A stretch of 64,000 nucleotides of DNA, from contig CAWGTW010000012.1 in assembly GCA_963825565.1 (NCBI GenBank), positions 62,001 through 126,000 of the forward strand, read 5' to 3'. Below are positions 27,039 through 35,540 of the stretch, in pieces. The position numbers and the translations under genes were made by a program. Numbering within the stretch: position 1 is the first letter of the stretch; every line of letters starts with the position of its first letter. This DNA comes from JBFGCT01 sp963825565. GTDB lineage: Bacteria > Actinomycetota > Acidimicrobiia > Acidimicrobiales > Ilumatobacteraceae. The notes beneath the pieces were generated by a model. The model was not told where the DNA came from. It worked only from the letters and a program-made list of their open reading frames with translations, and searched no databases.

Positions 27039-28010
27039 CGAGGCAGCCCGCCAGAAGGCGCGGTAGCTCGGGTACTCGAGCTGCGGGGTCACCCAACCGG
27101 CGCGCACCAACTCGGCGTGGAAGCGGGGCAGGTTGCGCCACGGCACCCCCATGTCGACGTGGTGGGCGAGGTGCCAGCCGGTGTGGTACGGGACCATCCA
27201 GTAGCGGGCGAGCCAGCTCTGATGGATGACGTGGGTCGTCTGGCGCCGATCGCGCGATCGGATCATCCCGCCGTGCTCGGCGATCGCCCGCAGGCGGTTC
27301 GACACCCGCCACAGCGTCGACCACGAACCGATCCACACGACGTAGGCGAGCGGTCGCATGGTGACGATCGCTGCGCCGAGCATCACCGACTGGACGACGA
27401 CGATCTGGAGCGCCTCCGCCTTGCGCAAGCGGACCTGATGCAGCAACGACCGGAACAGCTTGACCGCGCTGACGCCGAGCGCGTCTCGCTTGAGCTTGCG
27501 GTGCCAGGAGTCCTTGGGGATCGGGTAGCCGGCATACAGCGAGAGGTCGGGTTCGTCGGGTCCCATCTCGTCGCGGTGGTGGGCGAAATGGGCGCGGCGG
27601 TACGCGAGCATCGCCTGATACGTGGGGTAGCCCATCAACCACCGGCCGACGCCGTCGTTGAGCCGCTGGTTCGAGAACAGCAGGCGGTGGGCCGCTTCGT
27701 GGGCGAGGATGTTCAGACACACGTGCCCTCGCGCCATCAGCACGAAGGCCAGCACGTACGCCCACCAGGTGTTGATCCACGCCGCGGCGACGACGACCCC
27801 GAACGACTGCGCGAGCGTGCTGGCGACCGCCACCGCGTTGCGCAGGTCGGGGATCCGGCGCAGCTCGTCGCGCAGCTCGCGGGTCGCCTTGCCGCGGGCG
27901 TTGAGTCGCTCGGTGGGCAGGACGTCGGGGAGCACGCTCGGCGCCGGCACCATCGTCGGCGGCACGGTCGGCGGGATCCGGGTCGGGGCGGGATCGACGG
28001 TCGTCGTCAC
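27030..28010 (-). CDS. Membrane fatty acid desaturase
   Basis: Di-iron membrane desaturase or hydroxylase, about 326 residues. Three histidine clusters are visible: HEAAH, HFAHH, and HLAHH, with the family-like spacing and four or more hydrophobic stretches between them (AYVLAFVLMARGHVCLNILA and VVVQSVMLGAAIVTM). The long polar N-terminus is Pro-rich. The start at the GTG at 28010 avoids overlap with the divergent PaaX-like gene. The substrate may be an acyl chain; beta-carotene hydroxylase-like enzymes share this layout. It is directly upstream of the LuxE-LuxC operon, so it may serve the same lipid, but this link is only positional. Confidence 0.85.
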   Translation of the reverse strand: MTTTVDPAPTRIPPTVPPTMVPAPSVLPDVLPTERLNARGKATRELRDELRRIPDLRNAVAVASTLAQSFGVVVAAAWINTWWAYVLAFVLMARGHVCLNILAHEAAHRLLFSNQRLNDGVGRWLMGYPTYQAMLAYRRAHFAHHRDEMGPDEPDLSLYAGYPIPKDSWHRKLKRDALGVSAVKLFRSLLHQVRLRKAEALQIVVVQSVMLGAAIVTMRPLAYVVWIGSWSTLWRVSNRLRAIAEHGGMIRSRDRRQTTHVIHQSWLARYWMVPYHTGWHLAHHVDMGVPWRNLPRFHAELVRAGWVTPQLEYPSYRAFWRAASSG

Positions 28011-28036
28011 CCCACCGATGTTACACTTTCTGACCG

Positions 28037-28855
28037 TTGTGGACAACTCACGTAACACCGCGGGTCCGGCGGCCGGCTCGGTCGCTGTCCGAACTCGGGA
28101 TCCGTCCGCTCAACGCTCGCTCGGTCGTCCTGTCCGCGTTGCTCGGAACGCATCCTCCTGAGCTCCCGGTCGCCGCGCTCGTCGCACTCGCGGCGGCGTT
28201 CGGCATGGCGCCGGGGACCCTGCGCACCGCGCTCTCGCGGATGGCGGCGAACGGTGAGGTCGCCTCGACCGAGGGCCGCTACCGGCTGGTCGGGCGAATG
28301 ATCGAACGCCAGCGGGAGCAGGACGAAGGCCGATCGTCGGCGGGCGCCGCGTGGGACTGCACATGGTGGAGCGCGACCGTCGACGGAGGCCGACGACCGG
28401 CCACCGAGCGCCGCCGGCTCCGCTCGGCGATGCTCGGAGCCCGCCTGGGCGAGCTGCGGCCGGGTGTCTGGATGCGGCCGGCGAACATCGACGTGTGCGT
28501 CGAACGCGCCGACGCGGTCGTCGTCCGCGGGGAGTTGGCCGAGGGCGATCCCGAGCGACTCGCCGCCCGGCTGTGGGACCTCGACGCGAGCGAACGGCGG
28601 GCCGCGCAGCTGCGCGGCGCGCTCGACCGGTGGACCGCGGCGCTCGCCACCGGCGGCGACTCGGCGATCGCGCCGGCGTTCACCGCGTTCGCCGCCTGCC
28701 TGCAGTTTCTGCGGACCGAACCACAGCTCCCGATCGAGCTCGCCGCCTCGCCCGCCGCGTTGGCCCTCAGGGCGCGCTACGGACGCGCCGAGCCCGTCCT
28801 CCACGACCGCCTGCGCACGATCTACCGCCGACCGCCCGGCTCCTTCCCCACCTGA
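28037..28855 (+). CDS. PaaX-family transcriptional regulator
   Basis: Regulator of 272 residues. The N-terminal winged helix LNARSVVLSALLGTHP and GMAPGTLRTALSRMAANGEV, with GRYRLVGRMIERQREQDEG, is characteristic of PaaX, the phenylacetyl-CoA-responsive repressor. The middle and C-terminal parts keep the PaaX layout (LRPGVWMRPANID and RAAQLRGALDRWTAAL). The start codon is uncertain; the TTG at 28037 is the frame limit, and no good ribosome binding site is seen. It is divergent from the desaturase, with only about 26 bases between, so it is a candidate regulator of it, possibly with an acyl-CoA ligand. Confidence 0.8.
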   Translation: MWTTHVTPRVRRPARSLSELGIRPLNARSVVLSALLGTHPPELPVAALVALAAAFGMAPGTLRTALSRMAANGEVASTEGRYRLVGRMIERQREQDEGRSSAGAAWDCTWWSATVDGGRRPATERRRLRSAMLGARLGELRPGVWMRPANIDVCVERADAVVVRGELAEGDPERLAARLWDLDASERRAAQLRGALDRWTAALATGGDSAIAPAFTAFAACLQFLRTEPQLPIELAASPAALALRARYGRAEPVLHDRLRTIYRRPPGSFPT

Positions 28856-28893
28856 CCGCCGCCGGCACCGCACCACCCGCTCCCCTGGTTGGG

Positions 28894-29080
28894 GTGACCG
28901 AAGGCCTCGGACGCCGCGATGTTCGGTTACACCGGTCGGGGCGGCTCGGGTCCGTGTGAGCGAACGGGCCGAGACCCGAGGCGTTCGGTCACGCAAACCG
29001 GTGCGCGACCGGTGGGCGGGGTCGACCGGGCCGTCGGACCTGGGTGACCGAACACGTCCGAATCAGCGATGTTCGGTCAC
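28894..29080. repeat. Three copies of GTGACCGAA-N19-TTCGGTCAC imperfect palindrome
   Basis: Copies at 28894-28930, 28956-28992 and 29044-29080, each 37 bases with 9-base arms and exactly 19 bases between. The first has one mismatch (TTCGGTTAC) and the second one (GTGAGCGAA); the third is perfect. Two are followed by GCAAACC. They fill the convergent region between the PaaX-like gene and the thioredoxin gene. Further copies are at 47701-47881. A REP-like element, a bidirectional terminator or a protein-binding site are all possible. Confidence 0.75.
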
Positions 29081-29135
29081 GCAAACCCTGAGTGCGGGTG
29101 GCGACGGGCGGCGAGCGGGGGTGGGGCGGGCGGCG

Positions 29136-29843
29136 TCAGTAGAGCTGGGCGGTCAGACGCCGGCGGTACTCGGCGGTCCGCGGGTCGGTCGGCCCCATCA
29201 GCTCGAGCAGGTCGACGTACTTCTGCCGTGCGTCCTCGTCGGTCTTCACGACGGCGAGCAGGTCGTTGAGCTGCTCGTCGTAGTCGTCGTCGGGGGTCTG
29301 CCCGACGCGGGCCGCGGCGGCGACCTTGCGGGTGCGCTCCGACTCCGGGATCCGGGCGACCAGCGCCAGGGCCTCCTCGGATCGACCCTCGGCGACGAGC
29401 AACTCCCCGAGGCTGACGATGACGTCCTCGTTGGTCGGCTCGATGCCGAGGGCGATCCGCAGGCTTCCCTCGTCGCCGGCGGCCAACAGATCGGCCACCG
29501 CCTCCTGCTCGTCGGTCGGCAGGAGCGAGTCGACGAACTGCTGGACGACGCCCTCGGGATACGCACCGGTGAAACCGTCGACGACCTTGCCGTCTTTCAG
29601 GGCATACACGGCAGGGATCGACTGCACCTTGAACGCCTGGCCGATCGCCGGGTTCTCATCGACGTTGACCTTGGCGAGCACGACCTTGCCCTCGGTGCCG
29701 TCGATCACCTTCTCGATGATCGGACCGAGCGTCTTGCACGGACCGCACCACGGCGCCCAGAGATCGACGACGACCGCGACCTCCTTGGACTTCGCGATCA
29801 CATCGTGCTCGAAGGTGGCATCGGTGACGTCAACAGCAGCCAT
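29136..29843 (-). CDS. Thioredoxin-TPR co-chaperone (CnoX/YbbN-like)
   Basis: Protein of 235 residues. Residues 1-115 form a thioredoxin fold with the active site WCGPC (32-36) and the cis-Pro region QSIPAVYAL. The rest is a TPR_20-like helical domain with the segments IALGIEPTNEDVIVSLGELL and DDDYDEQLNDLLAVVKTD. This matches the CnoX/YbbN family, holdases that protect proteins from oxidative aggregation and deliver them to refolding chaperones. It is divergent from the phosphotransferase gene with a 36-base gap. The start at 29843 is chosen by the family N-terminus; the upstream frame is spurious. Confidence 0.88.
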   Translation of the reverse strand: MAAVDVTDATFEHDVIAKSKEVAVVVDLWAPWCGPCKTLGPIIEKVIDGTEGKVVLAKVNVDENPAIGQAFKVQSIPAVYALKDGKVVDGFTGAYPEGVVQQFVDSLLPTDEQEAVADLLAAGDEGSLRIALGIEPTNEDVIVSLGELLVAEGRSEEALALVARIPESERTRKVAAAARVGQTPDDDYDEQLNDLLAVVKTDEDARQKYVDLLELMGPTDPRTAEYRRRLTAQLY

Positions 29844-29879
29844 GGAGACCAAGTTATCGGTGACTACCCTCGATGCTTG

Positions 29880-30914
29880 ATGGACGATGTGCCCGGCGTC
29901 GAGGTCTCGGCGGTGACCGATTGGCTCGTGGCCAACGTCGAGGGTGCGGTCGCGCCGTTCACGTTCGAGTTGATCGCCGGTGGCCACTCGAACCTGACCG
30001 TCGCGATCACGGCGGCCAACGCTCGGCGATACGTACTGCGCCGCCCCCCACTCGGGCACGTGCTCGCCAGCGCCCACGACATGGCGCGCGAGCACCGGGT
30101 GATCTCCGGGCTCCAGGGATCCGCGGTCCCGGTGCCGCAGGTCCTCGGGTTCTGCGACGACCCGGCGGTCAACGGCGCCCCGTTCTACGTGATGGCCTTC
30201 GTCGACGGCGCCGTGCTCCGCGATCGCGCCGATGCCGAATCGGTCCTCGACGAGGCGGGCCGGGCACGAGCCAGCCGGTCCCTGGTCGACACGATGGCGG
30301 CGATCCACGCCGTCGACCTCGACGCGAGCGGGCTGGTCGACCTCGGGCGCCACGAGGGGTACGTCTCCCGCCAACTCACCCGCTGGTACGGGCAGTGGAA
30401 CGACAGCAAGACGCGTGACCTGCCGGCGATCGACCGGGTGCACGCCGGGCTGCTCGAGCAGATCCCCGAGCAGGGACCGGCAACGATCGTGCACGGCGAC
30501 TACCGGCTCGACAACTGCATGGTCGACGAACGGGGCGACGTGGTCGCCGTCCTCGATTGGGAGATCTGCACGCTCGGCGACCCACTCGCCGACGTCGGGC
30601 TGCTCCAGGTCTACTGGACCGGGCCGGGCGACCAGCGCTCGGCGTGGGCCGGCGCGGCGACGACCGCTCCCGGGTTCTGGGACCGACGGCGCCTCGCCGA
30701 GCGGTACGCCGAGGTGTCGGGCCGCTCGATCGAACACCTCGAGTTCTACGTCGCGTTCGCCTACTGGAAGCTGGCCTGCATCCTCGAAGGCGTGTACTCG
30801 CGCTACCTCGGCGGCGCGCTCGGCGCGCGCCGGGCATCCGAACTCGAGCCGTTCAAGCAACAGGTCGACGCTGCCGCCGCAGGCGCAGAGCGATACCTCG
30901 GAGCGCTGGCATGA
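29880..30914 (+). CDS. Phosphotransferase family protein (APH-like kinase)
   Basis: Kinase-like protein of 344 residues, homologous to aminoglycoside phosphotransferases and closer to the ACAD10/FadE36-associated group. The Brenner loop HGDYRLDN (205-212) and DFG-like LDWE (225-228) are intact. An N-lobe GGHSNLT and RRYVLRRPP contains the ATP-binding lysine/arginine area. The small-molecule substrate is unknown; in related loci these phosphorylate 4-hydroxyacyl-type substrates for degradation. The PAC2 gene starts inside its stop codon (ATGA), showing coupling. Confidence 0.83.
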   Translation: MDDVPGVEVSAVTDWLVANVEGAVAPFTFELIAGGHSNLTVAITAANARRYVLRRPPLGHVLASAHDMAREHRVISGLQGSAVPVPQVLGFCDDPAVNGAPFYVMAFVDGAVLRDRADAESVLDEAGRARASRSLVDTMAAIHAVDLDASGLVDLGRHEGYVSRQLTRWYGQWNDSKTRDLPAIDRVHAGLLEQIPEQGPATIVHGDYRLDNCMVDERGDVVAVLDWEICTLGDPLADVGLLQVYWTGPGDQRSAWAGAATTAPGFWDRRRLAERYAEVSGRSIEHLEFYVAFAYWKLACILEGVYSRYLGGALGARRASELEPFKQQVDAAAAGAERYLGALA

Positions 30915-31792
30915 CCGCCGGTGACGAGGCGGTCGAGTGGCTGGTCGACGAGCCGATGCTGCACGAGCCGGTGATGGTCGTCATGCTCACCGGCTGGATC
31001 GATGCCGCCGGCGCGGCGGCCGGGGCGATGGACGCGCTCTCCAAGGAGTGCGAGGCGAGCCCGATCATCCGCTTCGACGACGACACGTTCATCGACTATC
31101 GGGCCCGCCGGCCGACGATGGAGCTGCGCGACGGCGTCAACACCAACCTGCGGTGGGCGACGATCGAGATGCGGGCGGGCACCGCACCGTCGGGACGCGA
31201 CGTGCTGCTGCTCACCGGACCCGAGCCCGACGCGGCGTGGCGCCGGTTCGGGCGGGCGGTGACCGCGATCGCAGCACAGCTCGGCGTCACCCAGATGATC
31301 GGGTTCGGCGCTTACCCGTTCGCCGCCCCACACACGCGCCCCTCGCGGCTGTCGGCGTCGTCGCCGTCGCCCGACGTGCTCGGTGCCGTGCCGTTCGCCC
31401 GCAGCTCGATCGACGTTCCCGCAGGGGTCTCCGCGTCGCTCGAGCATGCGATGCACGCGGCGAAGATCCCCGCCCTCGGGATCTGGGCCCAGGTCCCACA
31501 CTACGTCTCGGCGATGTCCTACCCGGCCGCCTCGGTCGCCCTGCTCGACGGGTTGCAGATCGCCACCGGGATCACGATCGAGGCGACCGAACTGCGCAGG
31601 GAGATGGCGATCCAGCGGGAGCGCATCGATCAGATGGTGGCCGCCAACCCCGAGCACGCGGCGATGCTCCGCCAGCTGGAGGACCTGCACGACGAGGCGC
31701 TCGACGAAGACTCGATCCCGTCGGAGTTGGAGTTGCGCTCCGGCGACGAGCTGGCCGCCGAGATCCAGCGCTTCCTGCGCGACCAGGACTGA
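30911..31792 (+). CDS. PAC2 family protein
   Basis: Protein of 293 residues in the PAC2 (proteasome assembly chaperone 2-like) superfamily, common in actinobacteria. It has VMVVMLTGWIDAAGAAAGAM near the start, IRFDDDTFIDYRARRP, LLLTGPEPDAAWRRF and LGVTQMIGFGAYPFAAPHTR, the family core. The C-terminal helix region contains AIQRERIDQMVAANPEH. Whether it assists a proteasome here is unknown; no proteasome gene is in the window. It is translated from an overlapping ATGA after the kinase gene. Confidence 0.85.
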   Translation: MTAGDEAVEWLVDEPMLHEPVMVVMLTGWIDAAGAAAGAMDALSKECEASPIIRFDDDTFIDYRARRPTMELRDGVNTNLRWATIEMRAGTAPSGRDVLLLTGPEPDAAWRRFGRAVTAIAAQLGVTQMIGFGAYPFAAPHTRPSRLSASSPSPDVLGAVPFARSSIDVPAGVSASLEHAMHAAKIPALGIWAQVPHYVSAMSYPAASVALLDGLQIATGITIEATELRREMAIQRERIDQMVAANPEHAAMLRQLEDLHDEALDEDSIPSELELRSGDELAAEIQRFLRDQD

Positions 31793-31884
31793 CCGCACCG
31801 ACGGTTCGCTCGCCGCGGCCCGAGGCTCGGGCTCTCGCGGGGTTGCGTTCGATCGCATCGGGCGTGCACGGGTACCGTCCCGAC

Positions 31885-32937
31885 ATGAAGGTTGACGGCA
31901 ACATCGGGTTCGATCTCACGACGGCGGCGGACACCGCCCGCGCCCTCGAAGCGACCGGGTATGCCGGCGCCTGGACCGCGGAGACGGCGCACGATCCGTT
32001 CCTGCCGCTCCTCCTCGCCGCCGAGCACACGACCGATCTGGAGTTGGGCACGTCGATCGCCGTCGCGTTCGCCCGCAACCCGATGACGACGGCGCACACC
32101 GCGTGGGACCTCCAGGCGTACTCCGGCGGGCGGTTCATCCTCGGGCTCGGCAGCCAGATCAAGCCGCACATCACCAAGCGCTTCTCGATGGAGTGGAGCC
32201 GGCCGGCGGCCCGGATGCGCGAGTTCGTGTTGGCGATGCGGGCGATCTGGCACACCTGGCAGACCGGCGAGCAGCTCGCGTTCCGCGGCGAGTTCTACTC
32301 CCATACCCTGATGACCCCGTTCTTCACCCCCGACGCCGCTGGCCTCGAGGGAGTCGGCCCTCCGAAGGTGTTCCTCGCCGGGGTCGGCGAACTGATGACC
32401 GAGGTGGCCGGCGAGGTCTGCGACGGGTTCATCTGCCACGGCTTCACGACCGAGAGGTACCTGCGCGAGGTGACGCTCCCCGCCCTCGTGCGGGGGCGCG
32501 CCAAGGCGGGCAGGACGATGGAGGGGTTCGAGATCGTCGGCCCGTCATTCGTCGTGACCGGTAACGACGCCGAGGAGCTCGCCGGCGCGGCCGCGGCCAC
32601 CCGCCAACAGATCGCCTTCTACGGCTCGACGCCGGCCTACCAGGGCGTGCTCGACGTCCACGGTTGGGGCGACCTCCAGGTCCGACTGAACAACATGTCC
32701 AAGCTCGGCGAATGGGAGCGGATGGGCGAGTTGATCGACGACGAGATCCTGAACACGTTCGCCGTCGTCGGCGAACCGGAGGAGATCGCGCCGGAGCTGG
32801 CCAAGCGCTACGGCGACGTCGTCCAGCGGATCAGCTTCTACGCGCCCTACGAGAGCGACCCCGACCGCTGGGGCGCCGTGATGCACGCCCTCCAAGCCGC
32901 CGGGCGTGAACACCCGGTGTCTGACACCGGGTGTTGA
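31885..32937 (+). CDS. F420-dependent LLM-class oxidoreductase (TIGR03617-like)
   Basis: Luciferase-like TIM barrel of 350 residues, probably using cofactor F420. It begins MKVDGNIGFDLTTAADTARA and has GYAGAWTAETAHDPFLPLLL, SIAVAFARNPMTTAHTAWDL and SGGRFILGLGSQIKPHI, the signatures of the F420 family around TIGR03617. The late segment NTFAVVGEPEEIAPELAKRY binds phosphate in related proteins. The C-terminal residues HPVSDTGC are encoded by the 27-base palindromic repeat at 32909-32935, so the repeat has replaced or extended the natural end. It lies about 90 bases downstream of the PAC2 gene and may be transcribed with it. Confidence 0.87.
   Translation: MKVDGNIGFDLTTAADTARALEATGYAGAWTAETAHDPFLPLLLAAEHTTDLELGTSIAVAFARNPMTTAHTAWDLQAYSGGRFILGLGSQIKPHITKRFSMEWSRPAARMREFVLAMRAIWHTWQTGEQLAFRGEFYSHTLMTPFFTPDAAGLEGVGPPKVFLAGVGELMTEVAGEVCDGFICHGFTTERYLREVTLPALVRGRAKAGRTMEGFEIVGPSFVVTGNDAEELAGAAAATRQQIAFYGSTPAYQGVLDVHGWGDLQVRLNNMSKLGEWERMGELIDDEILNTFAVVGEPEEIAPELAKRYGDVVQRISFYAPYESDPDRWGAVMHALQAAGREHPVSDTGC
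32909..32935. repeat. Dispersed palindromic repeat with core GGTGTCTGACACC, copy 2
   Basis: Perfect 13-base arms (AACACCCGGTGTC and its complement) around a single T, sitting at the end of the LLM oxidoreductase gene and supplying its last codons and stop. It may also serve as a transcription terminator between this gene and the convergent modC. It is related to the element at 19439-19463. Confidence 0.8.
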
Positions 32938-32940
32938 CGC

Positions 32941-34002
32941 TCAGGCGGGGGTGACGTTGATCTCGGTCGCCTTGATCGCTGCCCAGATCGGCGAACCGGG
33001 CTCGAGCCCGAGGTCGGCCGTCGCCGCCGGCGTGACCTCGACCGTCAGCGGCAGCGGCTCGCCGAGTTCGATGCGCGTCGTCTCCCCCATCTGCTCGATC
33101 GCCGCGACCACCGTCGGCCAGGAGTTGCGCGCGCTCCCGTCGGGCTCGCTGCGGTGCAGCGAGATCGCCCGCGGTGCCACGGTGATCAGCACCGCGCCGG
33201 TCGTGTGCGAATCGGCGGTGCGCAGCGTCCGGGCATGATCGTCGAGGAGGAGCTCACCGGCGTCGTTCACCCCGGTGAGGAAGTTCGTCCCCGCCAGTGC
33301 GGCCACGTACGGGGTCGCCGGGTGGCGCCGGATGTCGTCGGCCGACCCGCGCTGGGTGATCCGGCCGGCCTCGATCACGTGGATCTCGTCGGCGAGGAGG
33401 AACGCCTCGGCCGGATCGTGGGTGATCACGAGGCGCGGGGCGGGATGGTCGCGAAGCTGCTGGACGAGCTCCCGGCGCAGTTTCGTGCGGGCCTCGACGT
33501 CGAGCGCCGACAGCGGTTCGTCGAGCAGCACCAGCTCGGGTTCGCACGCAAGGGCGCGGGCGATGGCGACACGCTGCGCCTGCCCGCCCGACAGCTCGTC
33601 GGGCCGTCGCTGCTCCAAACCGTCGAGCTCGAACGCTTCGATCCACCGCCCGGCGGCCGAGCGGGCCGTGCGCCGCCGTTCGCCGCCGGCCCGTCGACCG
33701 AACGCGATGTTGTCGATCACGTCGAGGTGGGCGAACAGGCGCTGATCCTGGAAGACCACCCCGAGGCGCCGCCGCTCGGTCGGGACGAACACCCCCGACC
33801 CGGGATCGTCGAGCGTTCGCCCGCCGAGCCGGAGGTGGCCGCCGGCGAGCGGGAGCAGGCCGGCGAGGCAGTCGACCGTGGTCGACTTGCCCGCACCGTT
33901 CGGGCCGAGCAGCGCGATCGTTCGGCCCGGCTCGATGCGCAGCGCGACATCGATGTCGAAACCGCCGCGGCCGGCGACGAGGTGGGCGTCCAGACCGCTC
34001 AT
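32941..34002 (-). CDS. modC: Molybdate ABC transporter, ATP-binding protein
   Basis: ATPase of the molybdate importer, 353 residues. It has Walker A GPNGAGKST, a Q-loop in VFQDQRLF, the signature LSGGQAQRVAIARAL, Walker B LVLLDEPLSALD and the switch histidine in VITHDP. A C-terminal Mop/TOBE domain follows, with EQMGETTRIELGEPLPLTVE and ATEINVTPA at the end, as in ModC. The ATG overlaps the modB stop by four bases. The operon is modA-modB-modC. It is convergent with the LLM oxidoreductase gene. Confidence 0.93.
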   Translation of the reverse strand: MSGLDAHLVAGRGGFDIDVALRIEPGRTIALLGPNGAGKSTTVDCLAGLLPLAGGHLRLGGRTLDDPGSGVFVPTERRRLGVVFQDQRLFAHLDVIDNIAFGRRAGGERRRTARSAAGRWIEAFELDGLEQRRPDELSGGQAQRVAIARALACEPELVLLDEPLSALDVEARTKLRRELVQQLRDHPAPRLVITHDPAEAFLLADEIHVIEAGRITQRGSADDIRRHPATPYVAALAGTNFLTGVNDAGELLLDDHARTLRTADSHTTGAVLITVAPRAISLHRSEPDGSARNSWPTVVAAIEQMGETTRIELGEPLPLTVEVTPAATADLGLEPGSPIWAAIKATEINVTPA

Positions 34003-34808
34003 GCCCTCGACCACCAGCGGTCGCGCAGGACGACGAGCACCGCCAGCGACGCGGCGACCAGCACGAGGCTGATCGCGATCGCGGTGTCGCGGTCGCGCTC
34101 CAGTGCCACGAACACGGCCAGCGGCAGTGTCTGGGTCCGCCCCTGGAGATTGCCGGCGAAGGTGATCGTCGCACCGAACTCCCCGAGCGCCCTCGCCCAC
34201 GCGAGGATCAGCCCGGCCCGCAGCGACGGAGCGATCATCGGCAGCGTGACCCGGCGGAACACCGCGAGGCGCGATGCGCCGAGCGACGCCGCGGCCGCCT
34301 CGTGCTTCCCGTCGAGGTTGTTCAGCGCCCCCTCGACCGTGATCACCAGGAACGGCATGGCGACGAACGTGTTCGCCACGACGACTCCCCAGATCGAGAA
34401 CGGGAGCAGGAACCCGGTCGTGTCGTAGAGCGGCTCGCCGAGTGTTCCCCGCCGCCCGAGGGCGAACAGCAGCGCCGCGCCACCGACGACCGGCGGCAGC
34501 ACCATCGGCAGCGTCACGATCGCCCTGACCAGCGACTTTCCGCGGAACTCGACGCGGCTCAGCGTCCAGGCCAGCGGGACGCCGAAGGCGAGCGAGAGCG
34601 CTGCCGCGAGCACCGACGAGATCAGCGAGATGCGCAGCGCATCGAGCACGATCTCACCGGTCACCAGGCCGAGGAGATCGCCCCACGGGGCGCGCGCCAG
34701 CAGCCCGACCAGGGGTACGACGAACAACGCTGCGCCGATGCCGCCGAGCACGAGTAGCACGGCCGGCGGGCGCTGCGGCACCCGGCGGGCACCGGCCGGC
34801 GAGCTCAT
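33999..34808 (-). CDS. modB: Molybdate ABC transporter, permease
   Basis: Permease of 269 residues with about five or six membrane helices. It has LDALRISLISSVLAAALSLA and LPMVLPPVVGGAALLFALGR, and the coupling EAA-like loop EAAAASLGASRLAVFRRVTL followed by RALGEFGATI. These are standard ModB features. ATGA overlaps join it to modA upstream and modC downstream, so the three proteins are made in fixed proportion. Confidence 0.93.
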   Translation of the reverse strand: MSSPAGARRVPQRPPAVLLVLGGIGAALFVVPLVGLLARAPWGDLLGLVTGEIVLDALRISLISSVLAAALSLAFGVPLAWTLSRVEFRGKSLVRAIVTLPMVLPPVVGGAALLFALGRRGTLGEPLYDTTGFLLPFSIWGVVVANTFVAMPFLVITVEGALNNLDGKHEAAAASLGASRLAVFRRVTLPMIAPSLRAGLILAWARALGEFGATITFAGNLQGRTQTLPLAVFVALERDRDTAIAISLVLVAASLAVLVVLRDRWWSRA

Positions 34809-35527
34809 GGCAGCCCGAATCCGTAGCGGGCGAGGATCCCCCGGCCCTCGGCCGAGCGGACGTAGTCGACGAACGGCGCGGCGTCGTCCGCAGCGCCGGC
34901 GAGCGCCGCGATCGTGTAGTTCGTAGTTGCGTCGACCTGCTCTGGAATCGGCAGCGCGGCCAGGTCGCCGGTCGGGATGTCGGTCGCGTACACGAGGCCG
35001 GCGTCGAGCTCACCGTCGGCGATCTTGGCGGCCAGTGCCCGCACGTTCGGCTCGTCGGTGTCGATCGACGCCGACACGCCGGCCCGAGCGAGCACGGTGC
35101 GGGCGAGGTCGCCGCACGGTACGCCGGCCGAACACAGCCCGACGAGCAGGTCGGGATCGGCGAAGTCGGCGAGCCCGCTCACCGCTGCCGGGTTGCCGGC
35201 TGGCACCGCGATGACGAGACGGTTCACGGCGAACACGACCGGCGCGCCCGCAACGCCCCCGGCATCGACCAGCGCCTCCATCGTCGACTCGTCGGCCGCG
35301 GCGAAGACGTCGGCGGGTGCCCCTTCGAGGATCTGCTCGCGCAGCGCCGAGCTGCCGGCGAGGTTGAGCCGGACCTCGACGCCGGGGTGGCCCGCCTCGT
35401 AGGCGGCGGCGATCTCGGTGAAGGCGTCGGCGAGCGACGACGCAGCGAAGACGTTCACCACCGGCGGTTCGGACCGGCCACCACAGGCCGCGAGGACGAG
35501 GGTCAGGAGCACGAGGGCGCGGGGCAT
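34805..35527 (-). CDS. modA: Molybdate ABC transporter, substrate-binding lipoprotein
   Basis: Extracellular lipoprotein of 240 residues that captures molybdate or tungstate. The signal peptide ends at the lipobox LVLAACGG. The mature part shows the ModA pattern: VNVFAASSLADAFTEIAAAY, NLAGSSALREQILEGAPADV, DVFAAADESTMEALVDAGG, and ATDIPTGDL in the second lobe. It is the first gene of modABC. No molybdopterin enzyme or ModE-like site is seen nearby. The short hypothetical gene upstream is separated by 13 bases. Confidence 0.92.
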   Translation of the reverse strand: MPRALVLLTLVLAACGGRSEPPVVNVFAASSLADAFTEIAAAYEAGHPGVEVRLNLAGSSALREQILEGAPADVFAAADESTMEALVDAGGVAGAPVVFAVNRLVIAVPAGNPAAVSGLADFADPDLLVGLCSAGVPCGDLARTVLARAGVSASIDTDEPNVRALAAKIADGELDAGLVYATDIPTGDLAALPIPEQVDATTNYTIAALAGAADDAAPFVDYVRSAEGRGILARYGFGLP

Positions 35528-35540
35528 CGTTCCGCCGAGA

